Positions 6,756 to 15,082 of a stretch of 21,653 bases of DNA are shown piece after piece. Origin of the DNA: Bacillota bacterium (lineage in GTDB: Bacteria > Bacillota > Bacilli > Alicyclobacillales > SLC66); assembly GCA_021799325.1 (NCBI GenBank), contig JAJZAS010000003.1, positions 1 through 21,653 of the forward strand, written 5' to 3'. The notes under the pieces are model-generated. The model ran no database searches. It saw only the letters and a list, made by a program, of their open reading frames with translations, and was not told where the DNA came from. The translations under genes were made by a program, and so were the position numbers. Positions within the stretch are counted from its first letter, which is position 1. Each line of letters opens with the position of its first letter.

Positions 6756-8651
6756 CTATGCTTCTGTGGCGAGAGCGATGCCCGCGAACTGGCTGTAGTA
6801 AAGTTCGTGATAAAAACCGTTTTTGGCGAGTAGTTCCTGATGTGTGCCTTGTTCGATCATCCTGCCGTTTTTCATGACTAAAATAGTATCCGCATCGCGA
6901 ATCGTCGACAACCTATGCGCGATGACAAAACTGGTTCGCCCCTTCATGAGCGTACTCATCGCTTTTTGAATGGACACTTCCGTCCTTGTGTCAACGCTGC
7001 TCGTCGCCTCATCGAGAATAAGAATGGGAGGGTCTGCGAGAATGGCGCGGGCGATCGTCAGGAGTTGTTTTTGCCCTTGGGAGATGTTGGATGCCTCTTC
7101 ATTCAGCACGGTGTCATAGCCTTCGGGCAATGTCCTGATAAAGTGGTCCGCGTGTGCCGCTACGGCTGCCTGCACAATGTCCTGTTCGCTTGCGCCAAGG
7201 CGGCCGTATGCGATGTTGTCCCTGATGGTACCGTGAAACAACCAGGTATCCTGCAATACCATGCCAAATAAGCTTCTAAGCTTCCCTCTTTGCAATTTGG
7301 TGATGTCTACACCATCGATGGTGATCTTGCCGCCATCTAGTTCATAAAAGCGCATCAACAGGTTGACGAGGGTGGTTTTTCCCGCGCCGGTGGGGCCAAC
7401 AATGGCGATGGTCTGACCGGGGAGTATGTCCATAAAGAGATCATTGATCACCGGATTCTCCTTTTCATAGCCAAAGGTGACATGTTCAAAACCAACCTGA
7501 CCAGCGGGATCTTCTAAGGTAAACAGTGATGTTTCATCCTCCGTTTCTTCTGGCTCATCGAGGATTTCAAACACGCGCTCTGCCGAGGCCATCGTAGACT
7601 GAATGATGTTGGCAATGCTGGAGAGTTGGGTGAGCGGTTGGGAAAATTGTCTTGCATACTGGATAAAAGCGAGCACATCACCGATGTTGATGACGCTTTT
7701 TGTCACTAAGATTCCGCCGATGACACTGACAAGCACAAATCCCAAATTGCCAATGAAATTCATCAGCGGCATGATGATGCCGGACACAAATTGCGCTTTC
7801 CATCCCGCTTCATACAATTCTTCGTTGATTTCGTGAAAGCGGCGGACTGATTTTTTTTCATGGCCAAACGCTTTGACGATGACATGTCCTGTAAACATTT
7901 CCTCCACATGGCCGTTCAGCGTTCCAAGTGTTTTTTGTTGCGCCATAAAATACCGTTGGGATCTCGAGGCAATCACCCGAATGATAACGAAGCTTAGTGG
8001 CAGGGTGAGAAATACCACCACCGTCATGAGGGGACTGATCGTCAGCATCATGACAATCACGCCGATAAAGGTGATCACGGAAGTAATTAACTGCGTGAGG
8101 CTCTGCTGAAGTGTGTTGCTGATATTGTCAAAATCATTGATAAAACGGCTCATGATGTCGCCATGAGGGTGCGAGTCAAAATAGCGTAGCGGCAATCGAG
8201 ATAGCTTGTCATTGACCTGTTTTCGGATGGTGTACACCGTTTTTTGCGCCACGCCTGCCATCAAGTATTGCTGCACGAAACTGAATAAGGAACTGAAGAC
8301 GTAGACGCCAAAAAGCAACAGCACATCTTGAATAAGTGCTGAGAAATTCACACCGTTACTGTGATGACCACCAAATTTGCTCATGATGCCAGAGGCGAGC
8401 ACATTAGTGGCGCTTGCAAGAATTTTGGGGCTGATGATGGTGAAGACCGTGCCAAATACGGCGGCGATGAAAACGGTGAGCAATAGCCATGCATGCGGCT
8501 TAAAGTAGGCAATGAGCCGATATAACGTCACTTTGAAATTTTTCGCTTTTTGCACCGGCATGCCCATCGCGCCCGGACCTCCAAAAGGTCTGGGCCCATT
8601 GCCTCTGCCCATGGGAGTCTGAGTGGGCGTTACGTTTCTACGCTCTTCCAT
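6756..8651 (-). CDS. ABC exporter half-transporter, canonical ATP-site subunit
   Basis: This 631-residue protein has six membrane helices (about 52-350) followed by an ATP-binding domain, the layout of type IV (multidrug/lipid) ABC exporters. A Pro/Gly-rich N-terminus (residues 8-33) is typical of the larger subunit in such pairs. It has Walker A GPTGAGKTT (419-427), Walker B with catalytic Glu548 (LILDE) and switch His579, all canonical. Its signature is ISQGQ (523-527) instead of LSGGQ. The start is ATG 8651, overlapping the TAA of the upstream subunit by one base (TAATG), with GAGGAGG upstream. A longer in-frame frame from 8708 lies inside the preceding gene and is unlikely. The substrate cannot be told from sequence. 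Confidence 0.9.
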   Translation of the reverse strand: MEERRNVTPTQTPMGRGNGPRPFGGPGAMGMPVQKAKNFKVTLYRLIAYFKPHAWLLLTVFIAAVFGTVFTIISPKILASATNVLASGIMSKFGGHHSNGVNFSALIQDVLLLFGVYVFSSLFSFVQQYLMAGVAQKTVYTIRKQVNDKLSRLPLRYFDSHPHGDIMSRFINDFDNISNTLQQSLTQLITSVITFIGVIVMMLTISPLMTVVVFLTLPLSFVIIRVIASRSQRYFMAQQKTLGTLNGHVEEMFTGHVIVKAFGHEKKSVRRFHEINEELYEAGWKAQFVSGIIMPLMNFIGNLGFVLVSVIGGILVTKSVINIGDVLAFIQYARQFSQPLTQLSSIANIIQSTMASAERVFEILDEPEETEDETSLFTLEDPAGQVGFEHVTFGYEKENPVINDLFMDILPGQTIAIVGPTGAGKTTLVNLLMRFYELDGGKITIDGVDITKLQRGKLRSLFGMVLQDTWLFHGTIRDNIAYGRLGASEQDIVQAAVAAHADHFIRTLPEGYDTVLNEEASNISQGQKQLLTIARAILADPPILILDEATSSVDTRTEVSIQKAMSTLMKGRTSFVIAHRLSTIRDADTILVMKNGRMIEQGTHQELLAKNGFYHELYYSQFAGIALATEA

Positions 8652-10384
8652 TAGGCGATTTCCTCCTCTGACAACTGGGATGTCACAATTTCGCGATAGA
8701 CAGTACATGTATTCATCAGTTCCTGGTGTTTTCCAATTCCCGCAATCCGGCCATCATCAAGCACGATGATCTGGTCTGCATCCATGATGGTGCTGACTCG
8801 TTGTGCAACGATCAGCACGGTAGATTGATTAGTTTCCGCTTTTAATGCTGTACGCAGCTTCGCATCGGTGGTAAAGTCGAGCGCCGAAAAACTGTCGTCA
8901 AACAGGTAAATGAGAGGACGGCGCACGATGGCTCTTGCGATCGAGAGTCGCTGTTTTTGTCCTCCTGATACATTGGTCCCGCCTTGGGAGATGTAAGTAT
9001 CCATTCCTTCTTGCATCCCATCGATAAACTCAGTCGCTTGTGCAACCTCTGCCGCATGCCTTATCTCCTCATCTGCCGCGTCCTCTTTTCCATAGCGAAT
9101 GTTGTCCGCAATGGTTCCCGAAAATAGCACGGCTTTTTGGGGGACATAGCCGATCATCGATCGCAATTCTTCTTGGGAAAGATCACAGATATTCATATGG
9201 TCAATGAGAATAGATCCGCTGCTACTATCGTAAAACCTGGGAATTAGGTTGATTAATGTCGATTTCCCTGAGCCGGTTCCGCCGATGATCGCCGTAATTT
9301 GCCCTGGTAATGCACGAAAGCTGATCCCCTCAAGAGCAGGCTTTTCCGCTCCCGGATAGCTGAAAAATACGTTTTGGAATTCTACCAATCCACTTCGCTC
9401 GGTATCCTTGACAGTCAGCAAAGCATCATGGTCACTAATCATTGGCGTCAAATCCAGCACTTCATTGATTCTCGTCGCAGATGCGGAGGCTCTTGGTATC
9501 ATGAAAAACATCATGGAGACCATCATCACCGCGAATAAAATTTGCATCACATACTGTAAGAATGCCATCAAATTGCCGATGAGCATGGCCCCATCATTGA
9601 TGCGGATGCCGCCAAACCATAGAATTGCCAGCGTGGAGAGGTTAATGATCAGCATCATGAGGGGTTGCATAGAGGCCATGATTCGGTTGACTCTGGTTGC
9701 GGTATCGGTCAAGTCAAAATTGGCCTCGTCAAAGCGATTTTTTTCATAATCGATTCGATTAAATGAACGGATGACACGGATGCCGATCAGATTTTCACGA
9801 AGCACTCGATTGAGTCGATCAATTTTGAATTGCATGGCTCGAAAGAGGGAAATTCCTTTTCTCAGCACCGCATAAATAGTGAGGGCAAGAATGGGGATGA
9901 TGACGACAATCACCAGCGACAATTTCGCGTCTGTGAGAATCGCCATGATGATACCACCGATCGCCATCATTGGCGCCATGACCATCATGCGCAGGGACAT
10001 ATTGACAAATTGCTGTACCTGAGTGATGTCGTTGGTGGTTCGCGTAACCAGCGAGGCTGTCCCTATCTGGTCAAATTCGTGTAGAACAAAGCCTTCCACA
10101 TGGGCAAATAACTTAGCACGCAAGGTTTTTCCAAAGCCAGTCGAGATTCTGGCGGCTAGCCAACTGGCCATGATGGAAAAAAGCACTCCGGCCACGGTCA
10201 CCAGCAGCATAAAACCGCCGATGCGGATAATATACGGGATGTCCACTTTAGCAATTCCAGTGTCGACAATGTCAGACATTAGATTAGGAAGATAGAGGCT
10301 GGAGAGCGATTGCAAAAAAATAAATGCCAGCACCAAAATAATAGAGATGCGGTAGGGTTTTAGGAGTTTGAGTAATCGGGTCAT
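8651..10384 (-). CDS. ABC exporter half-transporter, degenerate ATP-site subunit
   Basis: This 577-residue partner of the following gene has six membrane helices (about 12-295) and an ATPase domain. Walker A is GGTGSGKST (368-376) and the signature VSGGQ (472-476) is canonical. The catalytic Glu after Walker B is Asp497 (LFDDS) and the switch His is Gln528 (VAQRVST). Combined with the partner's ISQGQ signature, this gives one degenerate and one working ATP site, the asymmetry known from heterodimeric exporters such as TM287/288 and BmrCD. The ATG at 10384 is preferred over the GTG/ATG codons upstream because AAGGG lies 6-7 nt before it. The two genes are translationally coupled through TAATG. 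Confidence 0.9.
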   Translation of the reverse strand: MTRLLKLLKPYRISIILVLAFIFLQSLSSLYLPNLMSDIVDTGIAKVDIPYIIRIGGFMLLVTVAGVLFSIMASWLAARISTGFGKTLRAKLFAHVEGFVLHEFDQIGTASLVTRTTNDITQVQQFVNMSLRMMVMAPMMAIGGIIMAILTDAKLSLVIVVIIPILALTIYAVLRKGISLFRAMQFKIDRLNRVLRENLIGIRVIRSFNRIDYEKNRFDEANFDLTDTATRVNRIMASMQPLMMLIINLSTLAILWFGGIRINDGAMLIGNLMAFLQYVMQILFAVMMVSMMFFMIPRASASATRINEVLDLTPMISDHDALLTVKDTERSGLVEFQNVFFSYPGAEKPALEGISFRALPGQITAIIGGTGSGKSTLINLIPRFYDSSSGSILIDHMNICDLSQEELRSMIGYVPQKAVLFSGTIADNIRYGKEDAADEEIRHAAEVAQATEFIDGMQEGMDTYISQGGTNVSGGQKQRLSIARAIVRRPLIYLFDDSFSALDFTTDAKLRTALKAETNQSTVLIVAQRVSTIMDADQIIVLDDGRIAGIGKHQELMNTCTVYREIVTSQLSEEEIA

Positions 10385-10421
10385 AGGATCCCTTCTCACT
10401 AGTGGAATAATCAAATTCTAA

Positions 10422-10427
10422 ATTATA
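10422..10427 (-). promoter_or_regulatory. -10 box for the ABC exporter operon
   Basis: On the minus strand this is a perfect TATAAT, 37 nt upstream of the ATG at 10384, in an AT-rich stretch. No convincing -35 hexamer is found 16-18 nt before it. Confidence 0.4.
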
Positions 10428-10490
10428 TTAAATCATGCAATGAGCAGGTTAGACCACAAAAAAAGCAATGGTTCACGAAATGTTTTTATC

Positions 10491-10529
10491 CATAAAAAAT
10501 GGACTGCCCTGACGTGCAAAGGACAGTCC
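10491..10529 (-). terminator. Rho-independent terminator of the LysM hydrolase gene
   Basis: On the minus strand GGACTGTCC (10529-10521) pairs with GGGCAGTCC (10509-10501), nine pairs with one G-U, around an 11-nt loop. An ATTTTTT run follows at 10500-10494. It lies 15 nt after the hydrolase stop codon. Confidence 0.85.
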
Positions 10530-10544
10530 TTGATAACTTTGTGA

Positions 10545-11321
10545 TTACCTGGCAAATACCAACTGATCAATTTGTGCAATAAACGGTTGCGTTCTCACCC
10601 AACTTGATGCTGGCGTCTGTGCAGGATTATAAAAAACCAGTGCACCCGGCACGATGTCATCGCCATTATCCAGCACATCTTTTGCAGCCTGAATACTGCT
10701 TGACGTTGGGGGTGAATAGATAAAACCATTGGCAACGCTGGTAAATTGGTAGTGGCCGCTATTTACCTGGAAAACTACTTGTTGTACTGTGCTACCATAA
10801 CCGTCATTCATTCGGTGAAGAATGACATCGCCGACTGCGATCTGCGCCTGCAATGTTTCTCCGGTGGCTTCTGCGTTGATGGCGTGTTCCATCCAGTACA
10901 GATTTTGCTGCGCAGTAGACGAAGATGTAGTGCTTGTCGTCGTTGCAGGCGTTGGCGTTGTTCCCGGCAGTTGTAAAACGCTACCTACGATTAAATCATT
11001 AGGGTTGACTGATGGATTGGCGTCAACGAGTGCCTGAACCGAAACGCCAAATTCATTTGCGATGATCCACAGCGTGTCGCCAGGCTTTACGCTGACAGTG
11101 TGCTTGGGGAGTTGCAAAAGAGTACCGACGAGTAGGTCATTGGGGTTAACTTTGGGATTAGCAGCAAGGAGGGCCTGCAAGGAAATCCCGTTCGTCTTCG
11201 CGATGGTCCACATGGTGTTTCCGGGCTCTACAGTAGTCGTATTACTTGCAGCCATCGCTGGCATGGCGCTAGCACCAATCAGCAACAGCGTAGTAAAGAT
11301 CGAGAAATACAGCTTACGCAT
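10545..11321 (-). CDS. Secreted cell wall hydrolase, 2 x LysM + SleB/CwlJ-type domain
   Basis: This 258-residue exported protein acts on peptidoglycan. A signal peptide (residues 1-25, ending AMPAMA) is followed by two LysM wall-binding repeats (about 29-73 and 75-119, both with VNPNDL and VG-LQLP). A Thr/Ser-rich linker (120-138) comes next, then a hydrolase_2 (SleB/CwlJ) domain from about 139 to the end. The probable catalytic Glu151 is in AINAEATGE, and AVGDVILHRM, FTSVANG and ALVFYNPAQ are conserved family stretches. SleB and CwlJ open spore cortex during germination; relatives with LysM domains can also act in vegetative or sporulating cells, so the exact role is open. The start ATG has AAAGGATGA at good spacing. 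The gene stands alone and has its own terminator. Confidence 0.9.
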   Translation of the reverse strand: MRKLYFSIFTTLLLIGASAMPAMAASNTTTVEPGNTMWTIAKTNGISLQALLAANPKVNPNDLLVGTLLQLPKHTVSVKPGDTLWIIANEFGVSVQALVDANPSVNPNDLIVGSVLQLPGTTPTPATTTSTTSSSTAQQNLYWMEHAINAEATGETLQAQIAVGDVILHRMNDGYGSTVQQVVFQVNSGHYQFTSVANGFIYSPPTSSSIQAAKDVLDNGDDIVPGALVFYNPAQTPASSWVRTQPFIAQIDQLVFAR

Positions 11322-11508
11322 CGTATCATCCTTTCGTTATACCCACTCGTCTGTTGCACTCCCCATTTTAGTTTCGGTAAGTATAGCATGGTGAATCATC
11401 GGATGGGGAATCCAATTGATGGGTGGCAAGGATGATATAAACGACTCAAATGAATCCGGCTGAAGAAGAATAGAACGAGATAAATTTGTATGAAATGGAG
11501 TGTTGCTC

Positions 11509-11673
11509 ATGACGCAACGAGCTAATCGCCTTATCCATGAAAAATCACCTTACTTACTTCAACATGCGCACAACCCTGTTAATTGGTTTTCGTGGGGAGA
11601 AGAGGCTTTTCAAATAGCCATTCAGGTAGAAAAGCCTGTTTTTTTGTCAATTGGATATAGCACCTGTCACTGA
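11509..11673 (+). pseudogene. yyaL: Truncated thioredoxin-domain protein (DUF255, YyaL family), N-terminal 54 codons
   Basis: This short frame starts at ATG 11509 with GGAG 8 nt upstream. It encodes RLIHEKSPYLLQHAHNPVNW, FSWGEEAFQIA and EKPVFLSIGYSTCH, the strictly conserved start of YyaL/SSP411-type proteins, which are normally about 600-700 residues. The frame ends in TGA exactly where the family has W in the TCHWCH thioredoxin-like motif, and nothing after about 11677 resembles the rest of the gene. The TGA also forms the end of a 9-bp inverted repeat arm (11665-11673). The gene is therefore almost certainly non-functional and marks the edge of the accessory island to its right. Whether the missing part lies at the far end of the island cannot be seen here. 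Confidence 0.85.
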
Positions 11674-11762
11674 TGCCGAGTCCATATATTACTCCATTGG
11701 AGGAAGATGGAGGGATCTTTATGTCGTGATTTGAACGCCATAAAGATCCCCCGTCAGTGACA
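11665..11762. repeat. Nested inverted repeats at the yyaL break point
   Basis: Outer arms TGTCACTGA (11665-11673) and TCAGTGACA (11754-11762) are perfectly complementary. Inside them GGGATCTTTATG (11712-11723) and CATAAAGATCCC (11739-11750) form a perfect 12-bp stem with a 15-nt loop. No T-run follows the stem, so a simple terminator is less likely than a mobile-element end or a small MITE-like unit. The left outer arm overlaps the last codons of the broken gene. Confidence 0.6.
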
Positions 11763-11827
11763 ACATCGCTGGTCGGAACACCGGAAATCTGGAATGCTAA
11801 AGGTCACTTAATCGCGAACAATAGAGC

Positions 11828-14800
11828 TCACTCATTGTCAGATGACTGTTGTATCCGATGTTTATACAATTCATCCACACGTTGGGATGTGAGAATTTCC
11901 TTCAGATGGTCAACGGGAACTGACCTCAACTCGTCAATGGTTGTAATATTGGCTTGGAGTAATGCCAGGTATTCCCCGCGCGTTAAAGAGATTGGAAGTC
12001 CCAATAAGTCGAGTTGGGAGGCTGGTATGCCAACCTCTAACTGTCTTATAAGACCATCTACATCGTCAGAAGCAGGGACTCGATCCAATAGTGTTAACGA
12101 TGCAATCTGATATGCTGAACGAAGATGGTAACGCGTGGCGTCTGCGAATTTTCGAATGTCACCATGCGTAATCACTCCGCTGAATGGATTTGTGGTATAC
12201 CGTTGTTCAATCACGTTTGTAGGTACACCGTCAACCCAATCTCGAAGTATAGCAGCCCGTTTACACCTTGCGTAGTAGTCAAAAAAATCTTTGGCACTCC
12301 GTTGAAGTGCCTGCGCTATCGCCGGTGAGTACTTGCTAGCAACAATAGATGGCCATCTTGCTTCCGACTGCCCCTTTTTCATCATAGGAGTATATCCATT
12401 GTCGGATTCCGGGAGTATTTGAACCAAGGCCATTATATCCGTCGCACTAAGAGCAATTCCCCCGTAAGCCCTCAAAAATTCGACCAGTTTCAGTGCAGAC
12501 GAGAAGGCTAGAGATGAGTTGCCGCAGGCACGACCAAGGAGAGTAAGTTGAACAACGCTAGCCTCTTGTTCCACCAGACCTAATGCAATCATTTTCGTTA
12601 AGAGATCATCAAGGTTTTGTTCCACCACGATGCGCCAATGGGGAAACTTGGAGTTAGCCAAATATCCCCCATATGTGTTCAACAAAAGGCGCACAACACG
12701 ATTCCGTTCTACTCGCTCCGTTTGTGCGAGCAACCGAATTATCCATGTGTCCAGTTGACCAATGTCAAACGACGAGCGCAGTTCTTCTAATTTCCCCATG
12801 ACGTATCGCTGAAAGAGAAGTTCTCGTTGTTGAGTGTTATCGGCCAAGAGAATGGATGTTCCTTCTTCGTTAAATCCGAGGCGCCCCGCTCGACCAGCCA
12901 TGTTTTTGTACTCCGCTACAGTGAATGCACGTCCATCGTCTCCGACAAATTCTTGTTCAGCAATAATGACAATTGAGGCGGGAGTGTTGATCCCAGCTGC
13001 AACGGTTGTCGTAGCTGCCAAAACTCTCAAAGTGCTGTGGGGATCACGAAACGTATCTTCAACAGCAATTCTTTCATCTCGTGAAAGGTTTGTATTGTGA
13101 AATGCTGTTCCGCCATTCAAACATTTCCGCAGTTTTGCTGACGCCGCAGAGAGGTCATGAACTGGTAGCTCAGCTGATGGTTGCACTGGTTTTAGATCTA
13201 ACTCTCTGGCTAAATACTCTGCGCATCCTTCGGCTGGACCTCGTCGGTTTCGGAAGATAATGATTTTCTCGTTTTCATCATTTTGCACGAGCGTGCGGAC
13301 TAAAGGAATGAGCAGGTCTTGGGAACTGGGCTTGTCCCGGCGAACTCTGACAGTACCGAGTGGTAGCAACTGTTTCGTTCCAACAGCCCCATCAGGATTT
13401 AAGTACTGGAATAATCCATTGCGATCGAGCACACCTTCAATCAGTTTCACCGGACGTTCAGTGGTCACCAGACTTTTGCAATTCAACCAAGCATCAAAAC
13501 TATTGATATTGCCAATTACAGCTGACAAAGCTAAAATCTGTGGGTTAATTCCTTGTTCACGGGCCGAAAGGAGATAGGTAAACAGCAATTCAACATTAAT
13601 CCCACGGCTCGGGTCGGCAATAAATTGTGCCTCGTCAAGTACTACGAGACCAATTTGATTAAGAATTGTTGGTACGTTGACGACCAGATTGAGGAACATT
13701 TCGTAGGTGAGTGCCGCTAAATCGTATTTGCCCCGAACAAACAAGTCGGTTTGATCCGTATAGTCTCCAGTGCATCTTATCACCCTTAATCCGAGTCCAT
13801 TTCCATAGAGACTTGAGAACTGATTGTACTTTTCGTTGACCAGCGCTCGATAGGGAAGTAGAAATATGGCTTTACGACCTTTCACAATGGCGGATGACGC
13901 AGCCATTTCACCAACAAAGGTTTTTCCCGAACTAGTTGGTGCAACAACAAGAAGGGATTCTCCATTCAAGATTCGATATTCATTTACCGCCTGTAATTGT
14001 AAATCATTTAATCCGTCTTGGAAGTTCTTCGACCATTCGCTCAAAACGGCCTCAGGAAGTCCAAAGACTGACAACTCCTTGATATCGCGGTTAACCGTGA
14101 TAGCACGCGTCTCGGGAAATTCACGATAGAAGTTTTCACCTCGCCTCAGTGGCGGTAACTGCAGTCCACCTTCGACGTATCCCAACATTACTGGAGTCTG
14201 AACAACCCCAATCTTTCCAGCATCGGCTCGTACTCGTTCCATGATATCGTTAACAGCTTCTGCAATGTTGATGTGGGTATTCGCAGCCTGCAGGACGTCA
14301 AGGACAGCCTTTGTCAAGAGCCCATGACCGGTTCCAGGAAGTTCGTATGCATATTCATCTATCTTGGCAGCGGACAGAAGTATCCGTCCCTTACCGGCAA
14401 GAATATCAAGAGAAGGGAGCGGACCGCGTGGAATCGGACTGCTTTCAAGGACACGTGCCGGGGCACCTCCACTGAAACAGCAATCCAGGATAATGAATAC
14501 AATCTTTGCTCGTGTTGTTTTGAAACATTCGGCGATTTCCTCCATTGAAATAGTAGTCTCGGCGAGATTTGAAATAGTGGTGTTATGAGTGACGAGTCGA
14601 TGATCACGTGTCCCATGACCTGAGAATGAAACGATGACCGTGTCTTCTTGTCGTGCCGTCTTCAGCGTCTGGTTTAGATTTTCACGAACATTGTCAATTG
14701 TGGCGTCGCTATCAACTAAGAGTGTTGCCTGTATTTCTGGAACGGTGTCCTTAAAGAGCGCCCAAAGTGCTGTTGCGTCTCTCCGGGCGCCTGTTAAATC

Positions 14801-14857
14801 GCTGATATTGGTATCTGCATATCGATTAATACCAATGAAGTTGGCAAGTATCGTCAT
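11828..14857 (-). CDS. Caspase-like protease fused to a Ski2/Hel308-like helicase
   Basis: This 1009-residue protein joins a C14 (caspase/metacaspase-like) peptidase to a superfamily 2 helicase. Residues 1-235: FIGINRYAD start, catalytic His81 (SFSGHGTRD) and probable nucleophile Cys127 in the LDCCFSGG motif. Residues 260-690: motif Ia region LLPYRALVNEKY, Walker A APTSSGKT (306-313), DEAQ (408-411) in place of the usual DEVH/DEAH, SAV (445-447) for motif III, ATTTVAAGIN for motif V and NMAGRAGR (652-659) for motif VI. The rest is a winged-helix and helical region with a helix-hairpin-helix-like tail (about 945-990), as in Hel308. The ATG at 14857 has GAGG 6 nt upstream and is preferred over 14869. 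It probably senses nucleic acid through the helicase and cleaves protein through the caspase; that mechanism is inferred. It diverges from the XRE/ParB-like gene. Confidence 0.88.
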   Translation of the reverse strand: MTILANFIGINRYADTNISDLTGARRDATALWALFKDTVPEIQATLLVDSDATIDNVRENLNQTLKTARQEDTVIVSFSGHGTRDHRLVTHNTTISNLAETTISMEEIAECFKTTRAKIVFIILDCCFSGGAPARVLESSPIPRGPLPSLDILAGKGRILLSAAKIDEYAYELPGTGHGLLTKAVLDVLQAANTHINIAEAVNDIMERVRADAGKIGVVQTPVMLGYVEGGLQLPPLRRGENFYREFPETRAITVNRDIKELSVFGLPEAVLSEWSKNFQDGLNDLQLQAVNEYRILNGESLLVVAPTSSGKTFVGEMAASSAIVKGRKAIFLLPYRALVNEKYNQFSSLYGNGLGLRVIRCTGDYTDQTDLFVRGKYDLAALTYEMFLNLVVNVPTILNQIGLVVLDEAQFIADPSRGINVELLFTYLLSAREQGINPQILALSAVIGNINSFDAWLNCKSLVTTERPVKLIEGVLDRNGLFQYLNPDGAVGTKQLLPLGTVRVRRDKPSSQDLLIPLVRTLVQNDENEKIIIFRNRRGPAEGCAEYLARELDLKPVQPSAELPVHDLSAASAKLRKCLNGGTAFHNTNLSRDERIAVEDTFRDPHSTLRVLAATTTVAAGINTPASIVIIAEQEFVGDDGRAFTVAEYKNMAGRAGRLGFNEEGTSILLADNTQQRELLFQRYVMGKLEELRSSFDIGQLDTWIIRLLAQTERVERNRVVRLLLNTYGGYLANSKFPHWRIVVEQNLDDLLTKMIALGLVEQEASVVQLTLLGRACGNSSLAFSSALKLVEFLRAYGGIALSATDIMALVQILPESDNGYTPMMKKGQSEARWPSIVASKYSPAIAQALQRSAKDFFDYYARCKRAAILRDWVDGVPTNVIEQRYTTNPFSGVITHGDIRKFADATRYHLRSAYQIASLTLLDRVPASDDVDGLIRQLEVGIPASQLDLLGLPISLTRGEYLALLQANITTIDELRSVPVDHLKEILTSQRVDELYKHRIQQSSDNE

Positions 14858-14946
14858 TATATTCCTCATCCTATCAAGTTTTGTCGCTCACTTCGTACTC
14901 AAGACTCACTATTCAATCATAAAAGACGTCATGGAGCGATATGGCA

Positions 14947-14952
14947 ATTATA
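14947..14952 (-). promoter_or_regulatory. -10 box for the caspase-helicase gene
   Basis: On the minus strand this reads TATAAT, 89 nt upstream of the ATG at 14857, in the 225-nt gap shared with the divergent regulator-like gene. The -35 region is poor. Confidence 0.35.
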
Positions 14953-15082
14953 CTATGCACGAGGATTTTTGACTCTTTTTTCAGTCTGGTGGCATTTTTT
15001 ACGTGGTAGATGCAGGAAATAGATGTATAGACCGAGAATTGAAGTTAAATATTACATCAATGAAAATGTAGGTGATTCTAAT

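Noticed and set aside
14969..14997. TTGACT at 14969 as a -35 for the XRE/ParB-like gene
   Set aside because: No acceptable -10 hexamer is found at the right spacing (16-18 nt).
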